DNA of 64,000 nucleotides from QHXW01 sp035297145 (GTDB lineage Bacteria > Acidobacteriota > Terriglobia > Bryobacterales > Bryobacteraceae). The notes under the pieces were generated by a model. That model worked only from the letters and a program-made list of their open reading frames with translations, did not search any database and had not been told where the DNA came from. Numbering within the stretch: position 1 is the first letter of the stretch; each line of letters begins with the position of its first letter. The stretch is from positions 19,522 to 83,521 of the forward strand of contig DATGZN010000011.1 in assembly GCA_035297145.1 (NCBI GenBank), read 5' to 3'. The position numbers were made by a program, and so were the translations under genes. Below, piece by piece: positions 63,590 through 64,000 of this stretch.

Positions 63590-63692
63590 GTAGCGCAGGG
63601 ACACGCGCCGTTTGCGGGTACCTGCGGCTCTGAGGCAGGCACGTGAGAAATGCCGCGGGTATCCCGCCAACCCCGCGGTATCCCCGCGCTAC
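63590..63692. repeat. Inverted pair of GTAG-headed REP-like elements (copies C and D)
   Basis: Copy C (63590-63631) and copy D (63650-63692, reverse orientation) face each other with about 18 bases between. Each begins GTAGCGC and has the two-hairpin form seen at 3970 and 57620, but loops differ (ACA/GTACC/ATA) while stems stay paired. A pair of inverted REPs is the classic BIME-like arrangement. It sits between the toxin-antitoxin promoter and an insertion sequence end. Confidence 0.75.
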
Positions 63693-63776
63693 TAGGGATG
63701 GGTGTTTCCTTCGGAACAGTGTCGCCAGTGACAAGACCGCCACCGAAATCAACGCACTTTTAGCGCACTACCTTGG

Positions 63777-64000
63777 ACTGAACCCCTAAAGTGAGACACT
63801 CGCAATTGACACACTTTGCAGGGAAAGGAGCTGCGAGTGTCCATGACGCGAAAGGGAAAGCATCCGTTAGAGTTCCGCCAGATGGCGGTGGAACGGATGA
63901 AGCGCTGCGAGAACATCGTGGCACTGGCGGAGGAGTTGGGGGTCTCTCGACGGTTGCTGTATGGCTGGCGCGATCAACTGGATCCAATCGAGGATAGACC
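63777..64000 (+). mobile_element. Left end of an insertion sequence (truncated by the window)
   Basis: The sequence from about 63777 (TGAACCCCTAAAGTGAGACAC) looks like an IS left terminal region and leads directly into a transposase reading frame. The right end is outside the window. The matching terminal inverted repeat and the duplicated target site therefore cannot be seen here. Confidence 0.6.
63837..64000 (+). CDS. Transposase N-terminal part (IS3/orfA-like), partial
   Basis: A GTG at 63837, six bases after AAGGAG, starts MSMTRKGKHPLEFRQMAVER; an ATG at 63843 is the alternative. Fifty or so residues fit a transposase helix-turn-helix (VALAEELGVSRRLLYGWRDQL), which binds the IS ends. The frame runs off the window. 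It is the first reading frame of an IS3-like or related element. Confidence 0.75.
   Translation, partial: MSMTRKGKHPLEFRQMAVERMKRCENIVALAEELGVSRRLLYGWRDQLDPIEDR

Overview
The window looks like a chromosomal segment from an Acidobacteriota bacterium, most likely of the Solibacter/Bryobacter type. This rests on gene families and was not tested by a search. It carries five ADOP-type MacB/FtsX permeases (the acidobacterial duplicated orphan permease family), a PadR regulator heading three of them, two very large Oar-like TonB-dependent receptors with an N-terminal carboxypeptidase-regulatory domain, and a DUF1592/DUF1552 pair. KdsC and outer-membrane-type receptors indicate a diderm with Kdo-containing LPS. 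BshA indicates bacillithiol as a low-molecular-weight thiol.

Layout. 0-4 kb: poorly recognisable small ORFs, then a frameshifted ADOP permease. 4-6.5 kb: a class D-type sortase overlapping its probable LPKTA-tailed substrate, and divergent metF. 6.5-12.4 kb: an Oar-like receptor, an SDR dehydrogenase followed by a decayed duplicate of its own 5' end, and a pair of lower-GC genes (a secreted 12-cysteine peptide and a membrane-anchored thioredoxin-like protein). 12.4-26 kb: a stand-alone ADOP permease, a sodium:solute symporter with an exported methyltransferase, and the operon padR-ADOP-ADOP-ADOP, in which the first permease has an in-frame amber codon. 26-31.3 kb: bshA, a processive family-2 glycosyltransferase, threonine/serine dehydratase, and a radical SAM enzyme encoded behind a small protein of unknown family.

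31.5-37 kb: a secreted repeat protein, divergent senA and senB (selenoneine synthase and selenosugar synthase), a second exported methyltransferase and a Cys/Met-metabolism PLP enzyme. 37-43 kb: the DUF1592-DUF1552 pair, a secreted esterase and a small conserved-looking protein. 43.4-50.2 kb: a complete tightly packed operon for uptake and reductive degradation of uracil/thymine (NCS1 permease, PreT, PreA, HydA, HyuC). 50.4-55.1 kb: a frameshifted Oar-like receptor and a TPR protein. 55-58 kb: trmO, corA and queA. 57.7-60.2 kb: a BlaI-type repressor and an M56 metalloprotease fused to a TonB C-terminal domain, with two clear operators. 60-64 kb: an SplB-like radical SAM protein, an outer-membrane-like protein, kdsC, a Phd/PIN toxin-antitoxin pair and the left end of an insertion sequence.

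Points most worth following: (1) divergent senA/senB without an adjacent selenophosphate synthetase; (2) a dispersed set of short palindromes, most headed by GTAG, the hallmark of REP sequences moved by RAYT transposases, including an inverted pair; (3) the small protein-radical SAM pair, a possible peptide-modification system; (4) the cysteine-rich peptide-thioredoxin pair; (5) the dedicated sortase-substrate pair in a diderm. No tRNA, rRNA or CRISPR array was recognised. Two single-base frameshifts and one nonsense codon all hit members of expanded paralogous families, so they are either real decay or assembly errors.
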